From: a bacterium 1xD8-48 | Lineage (GTDB): Bacteria > Bacillota > Clostridia > Lachnospirales > Lachnospiraceae | Direction: 5' to 3' | Length of the DNA stretch: 64,000 nucleotides | NCBI GenBank assembly: GCA_009917455.1 | Contig: QZDS01000004.1 | Span: 1 to 64,000 of the forward strand | Shown: in pieces, positions 7,689-15,940 of the stretch | How the letters are laid out: each line of letters begins with the position of its first letter | Position numbering within the stretch: the stretch's first letter is position 1 | Translations under genes and position numbers: made by a program | The notes under the pieces: generated by a model | What the model was told of the DNA's origin: nothing | Seen by the model: the letters and a program-made list of their open reading frames with translations, nothing else | The model's database searches: none

Positions 7689-8117
7689 GTGGATTGGAAT
7701 GTGCTGTATTCAAAGGAAAAATCCCCGTCACTGGAGCAAGTCACAGAATATATTAACAATTCTTTATGGACAGATTTTAATAACCGTATTCAGTCCACCT
7801 ATCGGATCAGGCCCTGCATAGAACACAGCCGTTGTTCTATGCAGGCAGGCTGGAATATTAAGTATAAAAAAGGCGGAAAGTCTCTTTGTACACTCTATCC
7901 GATGCAGGGCTATTTTATTGCTCTCGTGGTTGTAGGAAGTCGTGAACTTACGGAGGCAGAGTTTCTTATGCCGCAATGTTCCGACTATGTGCAGACAGTA
8001 TTCAAAAACACAAAAACCGGAAATGGACAGAAATGGTTGATGCTGGATGTGCGGGATAGAGAAATTATGGATGATGTATTTCGCCTTATCAGTCTCAGAA
8101 AGCGTATACCATCATAG
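7689..8117 (+). CDS. DUF3788 family protein
   Basis: 142 residues starting at GTG 7689 behind AAGGAGG (7674-7680). The sequence (WNIKYKKGGKSLCTLYPM, then FIALVVVGSRE and WLMLDVRD) matches DUF3788, a small alpha/beta family without assigned function that often sits beside AraC/GyrI regulators, as here. It is soluble, with no membrane segments or catalytic motif visible. Confidence 0.75.
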   Translation: MDWNVLYSKEKSPSLEQVTEYINNSLWTDFNNRIQSTYRIRPCIEHSRCSMQAGWNIKYKKGGKSLCTLYPMQGYFIALVVVGSRELTEAEFLMPQCSDYVQTVFKNTKTGNGQKWLMLDVRDREIMDDVFRLISLRKRIPS

Positions 8118-8188
8118 CAGGAAAATGAAAGTTGCAGAGCCGTTTTATGACAAACTGTGTATAACAAGCCGGAAGGAGAGGCAGTTTA

Positions 8189-8512
8189 ATGTCTGAACAG
8201 GTATTGTCTATATGAATAGGAGAAAATAGAATCGTACTTTTGGTTGTTGATATCCCAAATTTGATTATGAATAATGAGTTATATGATTTTCAGGTATTAT
8301 TATTGGGCTGTAGACGGATTACTGTATAGATGCATCTGCGAAAGGTGGCTTTGAGCACGGTTTTAAAATGATTGTTCCGGCAAACCAGTATGGTTGATAA
8401 TGCATATATATCAGCCGATAATTCTTATAAATATTACAATGGGTTCATGTGGAATGGAAGATATACAGAATGTATCTCATTTGAAAAAGCGTTTGGATTG
8501 ATGAATAAATAA
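8189..8512 (+). pseudogene. Decayed isochorismatase-like cysteine hydrolase gene
   Basis: Pieces of one protein appear in shifting frames. The first is a short start at ATG 8189. Next is NRIVLLVVDIPNLIMNN (about 8229-8279), resembling the VVDxQN start of isochorismatase-like hydrolases. Then comes SAKGGFEHGFKMIVP (about 8334-8378), followed by two stops and a tail ending YTECISFEKAFGLMNK (stop 8510-8512). The middle, including the catalytic Lys/Cys region, is missing. This accounts for most of the otherwise empty 8118-8541 stretch. Confidence 0.5.
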
Positions 8513-8541
8513 ATCAGGAAGTGGCAGGGGTGTTTGCGGAT

Positions 8542-9081
8542 ATGAAAAGATATATTGCTTTATTAAGGGGTATCAATATAAGCGGGAAAAATAAAGTGCC
8601 AATGGCAGAATTAAAGAAGGGATTTGAAACACTTGCTTTTGTAGAAGTGAAAACATATTTGAACAGCGGCAATGTGATTTTTTCCAGTGATGAAGATAAT
8701 ATAAGGAAGCTTACGGACAAGATTGAGGAAATGATAAAAAATCAGTTTGGACTGGATATTCCTGTTTTTGTCCTGTCAAGGGAAGCGCTTGAGGATATTT
8801 TACAAAATGCGCCCGACTGGTGGGGCAGTGAGAACAAAGAAATCTATGATAATCTGATTTTCATAATACCGCCGGCTGCATTTTCCGATGTATATAATGA
8901 AATCGGAGAACCCAGAAAGGAATTGGAGAGGATAAAGGATTACAAGGAAGTGATATTCTGGTCTTTCAGCCGTAAAGATTACCAAAAGACAAACTGGTGG
9001 CCTAAGACAGCAGGTACGAAGATCAGCACGAAGCTGACCATAAGGACAGCAAATACGGTTAGAAAGATAGCCAGTATGTGA
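8542..9081 (+). CDS. DUF1697 family protein
   Basis: 179 residues from ATG 8542, giving the family's usual start KRYIALLRGINISGKNKVPM. An in-frame GTG at 8521 would add seven residues. TYLNSGNVIFSS and the later SRKDYQKTNWWPK segment are typical of DUF1697, a two-domain alpha/beta family with known structures but no established reaction. It is monocistronic, and the conserved palindrome-promoter module begins ~40 bp after its stop. Confidence 0.8.
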   Translation: MKRYIALLRGINISGKNKVPMAELKKGFETLAFVEVKTYLNSGNVIFSSDEDNIRKLTDKIEEMIKNQFGLDIPVFVLSREALEDILQNAPDWWGSENKEIYDNLIFIIPPAAFSDVYNEIGEPRKELERIKDYKEVIFWSFSRKDYQKTNWWPKTAGTKISTKLTIRTANTVRKIASM

Positions 9082-9122
9082 TTACTGTTCAAATTTGCAT
9101 TTTATATGAAAAACATTAAAAT

Positions 9123-9172
9123 ACTATATATAGTATTGATTGCTTGACTAAAACAATATCTTGTGCTAAACT
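9123..9172 (+). promoter_or_regulatory. Conserved palindrome plus promoter, copy 2
   Basis: The palindrome ACTATATATAGT (9123-9134) is followed after 9 bp by -35 TTGACT (9144-9149), a 17-bp spacer and -10 TAAACT (9167-9172), preceded by TGTGC. Geometry and sequence match the copy at 90-139. It drives the second leader RNA and, ancestrally, the YqaJ gene. Confidence 0.7.
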
Positions 9173-9178
9173 GTCCTT

Positions 9179-9428
9179 GTAATTGATTTTTGTGCGTACC
9201 CATATGGGAAATGCAGTCCGTCCAGACTGTATGCGGAATATTCTCCGCATTGCACACGCTGTTAAGTTTGTATTTTTGTGCCAGTAGTACCATTATGCCC
9301 TTTGGCTGGTGGTGTACTGGCTTTTTTTATGTTAAGGGATCACTTTCCCTTTGAGAGCGGGAATGACTTTGGTTCATGGAAATCCATGGACGCCAGGGAT
9401 TTGGCAGATGGTCATTCCCGCTTTTTTA
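9179..9428 (+). ncRNA. Structured leader/attenuator RNA, copy 2
   Basis: This is the second copy of the leader at 146-389. Hairpin A (9280-9321) has ends GCCAGT/ACTGGC followed by seven T (9322-9328). Hairpin B (9356-9422) has stem AGCGGGAATGAC/GTCATTCCCGCT around a ~43-nt loop with GGTTCA and GGACGCCAGG, followed by TTTTTT. Both hairpins look like terminators here. Upstream, TGCGGA/TCCGCA and smaller stems are also present. Paired substitutions relative to copy 1 support the fold. Confidence 0.6.
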
Positions 9429-9453
9429 TTATGCTGTTGCCCAAACGCCGATT

Positions 9454-9714
9454 AGGGCTTTGAGGATGCCGGACGGGACGAAAGCCATCCTGGAGATCAA
9501 GACCACGAACTATAATGCGAAAGACCACTGGTGGAAAGACGGCAGGGAGACCGTGCCGGCCTACTATGAGCCACAGGGCAGGCATTACATGGCTGTGATG
9601 GATATTGACCATGTATTTTTCTGCTGTCTGTACGGCAACACGGAGGATGAAACGATTATCCGGAAGATCCACAGGGACATGGCCTATGAGGAATGCCCCG
9701 TCCGTTTCGGATGA
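9454..9714 (+). pseudogene. YqaJ-like recombination nuclease, internal fragment
   Basis: The frame carries the middle of a YqaJ/phage-type exonuclease: DGTKAILEIKTTNYNAKDHW with the catalytic E-x-K, then VPAYYEPQGRHYMAVM. It lacks the N-terminal part with the other catalytic residues and stops at 9712-9714, where sequence of the downstream ligase begins. A deletion joined the two genes. No start codon with RBS is evident, so it is probably not a functional protein. Confidence 0.6.
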
Positions 9715-11629
9715 AGTCTATGACCGAATGTATGATGAACTGGCGGCATTGGAGAAGGAAACGGGGATTTGGATGGCTGATTCCCCCACTCAGACAGTGG
9801 GCTTTCAGGCAGTCAGTGCGCTTAAAAAGACAGGCCATCCGATCCCGCTGCTCTCACTGGACAAGACGAAAAGCGTGGAGGAACTGGTCTCCTTTGCAGG
9901 GGAGCATCAGATTCTTTTGATGCTGAAGCTGGACGGCCTGACGGTCAAGCTGACTTATGAGGACGGGAAACTGGCCGAGGCTGCCACCCGTGGTGACGGA
10001 GATACCGGCGAAGTGGTGACACACAATGTCCGGGGCATTTCCGGGATACCACAGCACATTCCCCACAAGGAACGTCTGGTGGTGAGCGGGGAGGCTTTCA
10101 TCCGCCCCGGTGATTTTTTGAAACTGCAGGAAACCCTGACGGACAGCAGCGGTGAGCGTTACAAGAACGGAAGGAATCTGGCTGCCGGCTCCGTGCGCCT
10201 TCTGGATGCGGCGGTCTGCCGGGAGCGCAGGGTGATGTTCATGCCCTTTGCCGTGGTGGAAGGATTTCAGGAAATGGGATCAAAATCCCAGAAACTGCGG
10301 AAACTCCCGGAACTGGGCTTCCAGGTCTGTAAATTTGTCATCAGCAAGAGGAAGCTGACCAGCCAGGAGATGGCGGACGGCATCGGGAATCTGCGGCAGT
10401 TTGCAGAGGACAATGACATCCCCATTGACGGGATCGTGGCCTCCTATAACGACATTGCCTTTTCCCGGTCCTGCGGCAGGACAGGACACCACTATAAGGA
10501 CGGACTGGCCTTTAAATTTGGGGATGAACTCCACGAGACAAAGCTGCTCTTTATTGAGTGGAACCCTTCCCGTTCCGGGGAGATCTCACCGGTGGCAGTT
10601 TTTCAGCCGGTGGAGATAGACGGATGCGGGGTATCCAGGGCAAGCCTGCACAACCTTTCCTTTATCGAGGGGATGGAGCTGATGCCCGGCTGCCGGATAC
10701 TGGTCAGCAAGCGGAACATGATCATCCCCCATGTGGAGGAAAATCTGGACCGTGGCCGTTTTGTCATGGAGCAGGCCGTTCCGGAAAGGTGCCCCTGCTG
10801 TGGGGAACCTGCCCGCATCCATGAGAGCCGTTCCGTGGAAAATGGAAAAGATAAGATTACTAAGACCCTGTTCTGCGATAACCAGAGCTGTGAGACCAGA
10901 CGCCTGCGCCAGTTCGTGCATTTTGCCAGCCAGAAAGCCATGAACATCGAAGGACTGTCCGAGGCTACTCTGGAAAAATTCATTGGTAAAGGCTGGATTC
11001 ATACCTACATGGATATCTATGGGCTTGACCGGCATAAGGACGAGATCGTGAACATGGACGGCTTTGGGGAGAAATCCTGGCAGCGCCTGTGGGATGCCAT
11101 CCAGGGCAGCAGGAACACCACCTTTGAGCGGTATCTCATCGCCATGGATATTCCTATGGTGGGGAGTACGGCCAGCCGGACCCTTGCCGGGGTGTTCCAC
11201 AGTGACCTGGAGGAATTTGAGGACGCAGTGCATCGGCAGTATGATTTTACGCAGCTCCCCGATTTTGGGGATACCTTGCACAACAATATCCATGAGTGGT
11301 TTTATGATGAAGAAAATCTGTATATATGGGAGGTATTACAGCAAATGTTGCATATCGAAAAAAGGACAGCGGAAGAGAATACGGCTGCAGTAAGGGAAAA
11401 TCCTTTTGTGGGGGTGACCATCGTGGTGACAGGAAAAGTGGAACCTTATACCCGCAGCGGCATCAATGAGAAGATTGAATCCCTGGGCGCCCATGCCGGG
11501 AGTTCGGTGAGCAAAAGGACGGATTACCTGGTCTGCGGGGAGAATGCCGGGAGCAAGCTGGCAAAGGCAAGGGAACTGGGGATAAAGGTCCTGACGTCGG
11601 CACAGTTTTTCCAGATGGCAGGCGAGTGA
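9605..11629 (+). CDS. NAD-dependent DNA ligase, 5'-truncated
   Basis: Native LigA sequence starts only near 9700 (SDEVYDRMYDEL, equivalent to about residue 30 of standard LigA). The first ~33 codons from ATG 9605 are the YqaJ fragment in the wrong frame. Visible parts are the adenylation motif LKLDG (catalytic Lys), TRGDGDTGE, an OB domain, a Cys4 zinc finger (CPCCGE...C...C, near 10790-10890), the HhH region and a C-terminal BRCT domain (VTGKVEPYTRSGINEKIESL). Most of domain Ia, which binds the NMN half of NAD, is lost, so NAD-dependent adenylation is doubtful. Element-borne extra ligases are common in large conjugative elements; the housekeeping ligA should be elsewhere. Confidence 0.75.
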   Translation: MTMYFSAVCTATRRMKRLSGRSTGTWPMRNAPSVSDEVYDRMYDELAALEKETGIWMADSPTQTVGFQAVSALKKTGHPIPLLSLDKTKSVEELVSFAGEHQILLMLKLDGLTVKLTYEDGKLAEAATRGDGDTGEVVTHNVRGISGIPQHIPHKERLVVSGEAFIRPGDFLKLQETLTDSSGERYKNGRNLAAGSVRLLDAAVCRERRVMFMPFAVVEGFQEMGSKSQKLRKLPELGFQVCKFVISKRKLTSQEMADGIGNLRQFAEDNDIPIDGIVASYNDIAFSRSCGRTGHHYKDGLAFKFGDELHETKLLFIEWNPSRSGEISPVAVFQPVEIDGCGVSRASLHNLSFIEGMELMPGCRILVSKRNMIIPHVEENLDRGRFVMEQAVPERCPCCGEPARIHESRSVENGKDKITKTLFCDNQSCETRRLRQFVHFASQKAMNIEGLSEATLEKFIGKGWIHTYMDIYGLDRHKDEIVNMDGFGEKSWQRLWDAIQGSRNTTFERYLIAMDIPMVGSTASRTLAGVFHSDLEEFEDAVHRQYDFTQLPDFGDTLHNNIHEWFYDEENLYIWEVLQQMLHIEKRTAEENTAAVRENPFVGVTIVVTGKVEPYTRSGINEKIESLGAHAGSSVSKRTDYLVCGENAGSKLAKARELGIKVLTSAQFFQMAGE

Positions 11630-12690
11630 AAGACCCCATAACAGGCTGCGGCCAGAAACAAGTAAATCATAGTATCTACAATCCTTTGATACTCTTCCAC
11701 CGAGTACAGTTCAAAAATCCCTCCAAGGGTCGGGTCATTCTTCAGGGATTTCATGGAAAAAGCGCCAGAAGGAACGGCGCCGTAGACTGCGACGCAGCTT
11801 ATGGTGGCAGCGATAGTCAGCATGATTCCCGTAAAGGATTTTTTTTCTTTCATGTGAATGAGATGATTGATACGTTCTTTCATAAGACTTTGTCCAAAAC
11901 CGGAAGTCAGAAGATTGATTCCGGCTCTCTTTGCTTCCAGTTCTACCAGTAAATCGGCATAGAGCTTTCGGTTTTCTCTTCCAACGGCCCGGACTACGGC
12001 TTCATCAAAGGCCAGTTCCATATCCCGGCAGGCCAGGGCAACCATGAGCCATACCAGAGGGTTAAACCAGCGGCAGACGCAGGATATGGTCAGGCACAGC
12101 TTTTTCAGTGCATCCAGGTGCCGGATGTGGGCTGCTTCATGTTCCAGGATCAGCTTCATGCTCTTTTTGTCCGCCCAGTCGGACTGTTTTGGAAGCAGGA
12201 TTACCGGGAAGAAGATACCATAGGTTAAGGGGGAAGCAATCTCGTCCGAAACCCGGACGGTAATTCTGCGGAAGGAACGTTTCTGCTCCAGCCACATGGG
12301 AATCCAGGAAGATTCCTTAAGGGGAATTGCTGTGCGGTATTTCTTCATACTGGCGGCATGAAGATAAGCGATATACAGGCTGACAGATACAGCGCCGCAA
12401 AGCCACAGGATTTTAAGGAGATTCCATCCGAAGTCCGGCCCGGCCTCGGCTGTCTGCCAGGTTCCCGCCGAAAGGGGTAAAGCTACGGTGATATCCGGCA
12501 TTTTTTCCCTTAACTGATGGGCCGCAGGCACAGGAAAGCCCGCCGGTACGGGAATCATCAGCTTCAACCAGGCAAGCAGCCAGAGCAGCGAAAAAGTGGT
12601 TCTGGGTATTCTGGCGGAAAAGAACTTCCGACATGCTATGACAATCAGGATCAGAACGGAAGCCGAAAGGCTCATCTGCAGCAGGTTCAT
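11524..12690 (-). CDS. M56 (BlaR1/MecR1-like) membrane metallopeptidase, 3'-truncated
   Basis: The start is ATG 12690, four bases after the blaI stop. N-terminal membrane segments (about residues 2-45 and 85-105) precede a cytoplasmic zinc protease with HEAAH (near 12131-12145) and a downstream Glu (ELAFDEAVVRA), as in BlaR1 M56 proteases that cleave their partner repressor. A later membrane segment leads to an outside segment with GGIFELYSVEEY. From about 11670 downward the frame runs into ligase-element DNA and encodes unrelated residues to 11524, so the sensor domain is lost. It would have paired with BlaI; signalling is probably broken. Confidence 0.8.
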   Translation of the reverse strand: MNLLQMSLSASVLILIVIACRKFFSARIPRTTFSLLWLLAWLKLMIPVPAGFPVPAAHQLREKMPDITVALPLSAGTWQTAEAGPDFGWNLLKILWLCGAVSVSLYIAYLHAASMKKYRTAIPLKESSWIPMWLEQKRSFRRITVRVSDEIASPLTYGIFFPVILLPKQSDWADKKSMKLILEHEAAHIRHLDALKKLCLTISCVCRWFNPLVWLMVALACRDMELAFDEAVVRAVGRENRKLYADLLVELEAKRAGINLLTSGFGQSLMKERINHLIHMKEKKSFTGIMLTIAATISCVAVYGAVPSGAFSMKSLKNDPTLGGIFELYSVEEYQRIVDTMIYLFLAAACYGVFHSPAIWKNCADVRTFIPSSLAFASLLPAFSPQTR

Positions 12691-12694
12691 AGGC

Positions 12695-12740
12695 TTACTC
12701 CATTTCATTAATTATTCGTTTTAATTCCTCCAGTTCCTTA
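12695..12740 (-). pseudogene. 3' end of blaI, separated by insertion
   Basis: On the minus strand, 12740 to 12695 encodes KELEELKRIINEME and TAA, a normal BlaI C-terminus, ending 4 bp before the M56 start. The 5' part of blaI is at 17915-18232 and stops matching BlaI after KALSKK. Joining the two ends gives a continuous reading frame, showing that the DNA between them was inserted into blaI. Confidence 0.75.
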
Positions 12741-12769
12741 GTTTTACAGTGATAAGGAAGTATTTACAA
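12741..12769 (+). repeat. Element end, imperfect inverted repeat (left)
   Basis: GTTTTACAGTGATAAGGAAG and the bases after it resemble, in inverted orientation, the other end at 17888-17914. Both read TTTAC, then GT, then GGAAGTA from outside in. This matches the short imperfect ends of large-serine-recombinase elements. Confidence 0.55.
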
Positions 12770-12843
12770 CAACTTATCATCAACGCTGACAAACAGGGTG
12801 CAAAATGGGGCATGTATTGTTTTAAACATACATGCCCCATCGT

Positions 12844-13425
12844 TTATTGCTCTTGTATGGATTCTTTTGTATCTTGTTGTATTTGCGTGCTACTAACATC
12901 TCCCCAAAAATTATTGATATAATGATTGATAACAGGAGTATTATTGGCTATTTCTTTCTCTGTGTTACTAAATTGTAGCCCCTCTCCTAATATCCCATTT
13001 TCTTCTAATGTTATAGACCAATCCAAAATAATATTTCTAACACGCTCTATAATATTATATATTTGATTAGTTCCAATCATCAATGCATATTTAGTGTGAA
13101 AACCACCATGTTTTGATAAATAGTTATTCATAGAAGCATTAAATGGCAAAATTGCAGTCCTATTCTCTGAATTTTCATAAACATTTAGCAAACTAGATAT
13201 TGTATCTGATGCAGAATGAGTAGTTATACTTTCAATATCATCTTCAAAGATTACTGGAATCCAACCATGATATGGATTCCACGCCTTTACCTCACCTCTT
13301 AACAGCCTGTAATCTGGTATTTTATCTAAATTTTTATATCCATTTAATTCACTATCTATCCATTTTTCAAACTCATTTAATTTTAACTTTCTTGCAACAA
13401 GATACGCTTTTCTGAGTAAATTCAA
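12844..13425 (-). CDS. AbiTii-domain protein, probably N-terminally truncated
   Basis: 193 codons from a TTG at 13425 without a visible RBS. LLRKAYLVARKLKLNEFEKW (codons 3-22) and the later AWNPYHGWIPVIF segment match the AbiTii domain found in abortive-infection-type proteins. Relatives carry ~20 more residues before this point. Here the frame instead continues upstream into unrelated sequence to a stop near 13530, so the start has been lost by recombination. It is A+T-rich, like the other cargo. The defence role is inferred from the family name and activity is doubtful. Confidence 0.6.
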   Translation of the reverse strand: MNLLRKAYLVARKLKLNEFEKWIDSELNGYKNLDKIPDYRLLRGEVKAWNPYHGWIPVIFEDDIESITTHSASDTISSLLNVYENSENRTAILPFNASMNNYLSKHGGFHTKYALMIGTNQIYNIIERVRNIILDWSITLEENGILGEGLQFSNTEKEIANNTPVINHYINNFWGDVSSTQIQQDTKESIQEQ

Positions 13426-13608
13426 AATATCAAAAAAGTAATATGAGTTATCAAAATATACTAAATGAATAGATAGTTCATATTCATGGACAGAATACTC
13501 CGCTGTATAAAGCAGGATTTTTTTAATAACTGTCTGTTAGCCGATAGAAACATGGCGATACCTCCTTGATACCGCCATAAACATTTTTATCCACATAATA
13601 AAATAGGC

Positions 13609-13699
13609 GGCTCTGAATTTCAAAGCCGTCCATAAAATATTTTTACACATGAGTAATGATTGCTGTACGACGGCTTTTTTCTTTTTCCGTCGTGCGGCA
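13609..13699. other. Two hairpins downstream of the acetyltransferase gene
   Basis: On the minus strand, a stem near 13636-13611 (ACGGCT/AGCCGC around a short loop) is followed by TATTTTATT and can act as a terminator for the acetyltransferase gene. A second, longer inverted repeat (13661-13673 with 13687-13699, TGCTGTACGACGG with two wobbles) has an A/T loop but no T-run. The 13426-13701 gap holds nothing else convincing. Confidence 0.4.
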
Positions 13700-13701
13700 A
13701 T

Positions 13702-14322
13702 TTAACGCAAATATTCGATATTTCCTAACTGTATCTCGGTTATATGCTGTCGGATATGTTCTTCAGACCAATTCCACCATTTTATTTTAAGCAGAAAATC
13801 AATCGTTTCTTGGGAAAAACGCTTTCTTATAGGCTTTGCCGGAACACCGCCAACGATTGTATATGGAGGAATGTTTTTTGTAACGACAGCTCGCGCTCCG
13901 ATAACAGCACCATCTCCAATCGTAACACCTGCTAAAATGACCGCCTCATAACCAACCCAAACATCATTTCCGATAACGATATCACCTTTGTTGTCCCACG
14001 CATTTTTAATATCTTTTACATCTAAATTCCATTCCTCAAAAAATATAGGAAATGGATAGGTGGATAGAGAAGATAAACTGTGATTTGCACTGTTAAATAT
14101 AAACTTTGCTCCGCAGGCAATAGAACAAAACTTACCAATTATCAGCTTATCTTGATTGATTGGGTATTGATACAAAACATTATTCTTTTCAAATTCTCTT
14201 GGCTCTTTAACAAAATCATTATATATTGTATGATCGCCAACTATGATATTGGGGTTGCTAATAACGTTTTTTAAATAAATTGTTTCCCTGTCTTTTGAAC
14301 GGGGATAAATCTTCTGTGGCAT
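13702..14322 (-). CDS. Vat/CatB-type xenobiotic O-acetyltransferase
   Basis: 206 residues from ATG 14322, with AAAGGA six bases before it; an upstream in-frame start lacks this. The left-handed beta-helix hexapeptide repeats run through KLIIGKFCSIACGAKFIFN, then IVIGNDVWVGYEAVILAGVT and IGDGAVIGARAVVTKNIPPY. NSANH contains the catalytic-type His. Layout and length match XAT enzymes that acetylate streptogramin A (Vat) or chloramphenicol (CatB). Which drug, if any, cannot be decided here. It is the last gene of a two-gene unit with the Ntn hydrolase 16 bp upstream. Its A+T-rich composition indicates transfer. Confidence 0.8.
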   Translation of the reverse strand: MPQKIYPRSKDRETIYLKNVISNPNIIVGDHTIYNDFVKEPREFEKNNVLYQYPINQDKLIIGKFCSIACGAKFIFNSANHSLSSLSTYPFPIFFEEWNLDVKDIKNAWDNKGDIVIGNDVWVGYEAVILAGVTIGDGAVIGARAVVTKNIPPYTIVGGVPAKPIRKRFSQETIDFLLKIKWWNWSEEHIRQHITEIQLGNIEYLR

Positions 14323-14338
14323 GACGATTCCTTTCTTG

Positions 14339-15043
14339 TTATACTGGCAAAAATTTAAATTTTCTGATATGTTCAAAGTTGTTATTTTCTACATAATATA
14401 CTGTCTGGTCATTTGCTGAATACACAAAAGAAACTCTGGTCGCCCATTCGCCTTCTTGACGGACAGTATAAAGCAATTCAAATGCGTTGGAAAGCGAAAA
14501 CTTGCTTTTGTAATTATCCAATAATGGCAATGCCCGTTCATATCTATCGTCGCCGGACACAATAAAATCTTTTGTGCTTTCTGGTTTCATCAAGGAATAG
14601 TTTGTTATCAAGGAATATTTACTTTGTTCTTCCCGATACCCAATTCCCGGTTCAATTACTAATGTACGCCCTTGAACATCGGACAACATCGCCTGCATAG
14701 TCGCATCTGGCGCATAAACAGTTTTCTTTGACTTGGCAATTTGAAGGACATCATCAAAGGAAATTTGCGCTTTAATAAACTGTTCTGTTAAATCTGCAAT
14801 CGTTATAAATTCTCTGCCTTTTTGATATTCTCCGGCAGGATTGCCATGCACATATAACAGCGTTCCGACATTCCCATTTTGATTCACTCCATGATAAGAA
14901 TGATATACCCCGTCTGGTCGCAAAATCCCGATATAGAAGCGTTCTCGTTCTTCAATCACTTTATGCTTCCATACAGAAAGGTCAATATCAAAATTAAAGC
15001 CTGTTATCATGTCATTTCCACGATAAACAAATCTTGTACACAT
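14339..15043 (-). CDS. Linear amide C-N hydrolase (choloylglycine hydrolase family)
   Basis: 234 residues beginning MCTRF. Removal of Met would expose Cys2, the N-terminal nucleophile of this Ntn-hydrolase family, which includes bile salt hydrolases, penicillin V acylases and AHL acylases. The GFNFDID segment aligns with the G-R-N-x-D region; the Arg of bile salt hydrolases is Phe here. The gene is shorter than the ~320-residue bile salt enzymes. The substrate is therefore open: an N-acyl amide or a beta-lactam side chain are possible. It is 16 bp upstream of the acetyltransferase gene, probably co-transcribed, within the mobile element. Confidence 0.75.
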   Translation of the reverse strand: MCTRFVYRGNDMITGFNFDIDLSVWKHKVIEERERFYIGILRPDGVYHSYHGVNQNGNVGTLLYVHGNPAGEYQKGREFITIADLTEQFIKAQISFDDVLQIAKSKKTVYAPDATMQAMLSDVQGRTLVIEPGIGYREEQSKYSLITNYSLMKPESTKDFIVSGDDRYERALPLLDNYKSKFSLSNAFELLYTVRQEGEWATRVSFVYSANDQTVYYVENNNFEHIRKFKFLPV

Positions 15044-15177
15044 AATAGCCGCCTTTCACAAAATATTTATATACTTCGCTCTTATCTTACCGCCATTCAT
15101 AGAAATATTCTATACACCGTACAATACCGAAACAATTTGTATAAAATAAGAGGCTGCAACTTGGCAGCCCCTTACGG

Positions 15178-15441
15178 TTACTTTTGATATATGATTTTCC
15201 GGACAGCATATACAGATAAGCAATATTTTTCAGATAGACACTCCATAGAAATACCGTTTTGATACTCCTCTTTTATCTGCTGATTGCGTTGCTTTAGTTC
15301 TTGCCGATAGCCGGAAACTTCTCCCCAACGCTTTTGTTGCTTCTGTTCGACAGGAACATAGATATATTCTCCTTGAACATAAGTTTGCAATTCCTTTACC
15401 AATGCGTCTGGAAGAATAACTTGTGCATTAAGATATTTCAT
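15178..15441 (-). CDS. CD3324 family protein
   Basis: 87 residues from ATG 15441 behind AGGAGGAA; the frame is open further upstream to 15588 but without a better site. KYLNAQVILPDALVKELQTY, then YIYVP and KRWGEVSGYRQELKQRN, followed by a C-terminal helix-turn-helix-like stretch (ISMECLSEKYCLSVYAVRKI), are typical of the CD3324 family. These are small, probably DNA-binding clostridial proteins of unknown role. It is transcribed with the same polarity as the other cargo genes. Confidence 0.7.
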   Translation of the reverse strand: MKYLNAQVILPDALVKELQTYVQGEYIYVPVEQKQQKRWGEVSGYRQELKQRNQQIKEEYQNGISMECLSEKYCLSVYAVRKIIYQK

Positions 15442-15940
15442 GCGGGCTTCCTCCTTGATATAATAGTCAAGTTGCAAAGCCAGCATTTTTATTTTGCGAC
15501 TCCCTTTTACTCCATGCAACTGTCGCAATTTACTGGCTTTGCATGGAGAAATGCTTTGTTTCTTTTTTTGGTGTTGATACACATACAAATCACTTCTTTC
15601 TCTATGTCTGACACATTGATTTGAAACGAATACAGTCTAACATATTCTCAAGCCTATATCAATCTTGATTTTTAAGATATTTGGCATTTCCAAATTATTT
15701 TTCCGTAGTAGGAAGTAAGAAAAACTTTTTTATAAAATTTCGCTAAAACTTTGGCAAAATCGTATGGTGCGGTGTAGTAGGTAGTGAAAGAAGTTTCAGA
15801 GGGTTTGGGATGCTTCCCAACAAGCAAAATCTGTCCGGCAAGCCATAGCGCGGACGGGCAGATTTACGGAAAAGGGTATCCTTTTCCTATGCTTGCTCCG
15901 AAACTTATCATTTAGAAAATACAGAAAGGAAGGGAAAAGA
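15442..15940. other. Gene-free element DNA upstream of tnpW
   Basis: No convincing gene is seen. An open frame continues upstream of the CD3324 gene to 15588, and 15589-15800 is A+T-rich with two GTAGTAGG direct repeats (near 15703 and 15775). Two hairpins lie before the TnpW-like gene: AAATCTGTCCG pairing with CGGAC-CAGATTT (15827-15865) and GGAAAAGG/CCTTTTCC (15868-15887). They may belong to its leader or to a site used in transfer; neither can be shown. Confidence 0.35.

Noticed and set aside
10586-11293. Antisense open frame of ~235 codons within the ligase gene
   Set aside because: The ligase reading is strongly supported over the same bases; the antisense product has no motif and no start signal.
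15589-15800. Origin of transfer or attachment core in the A+T-rich element DNA
   Set aside because: Only two short GTAGTAGG repeats are seen and no relaxase gene is present; the evidence is insufficient to call it.
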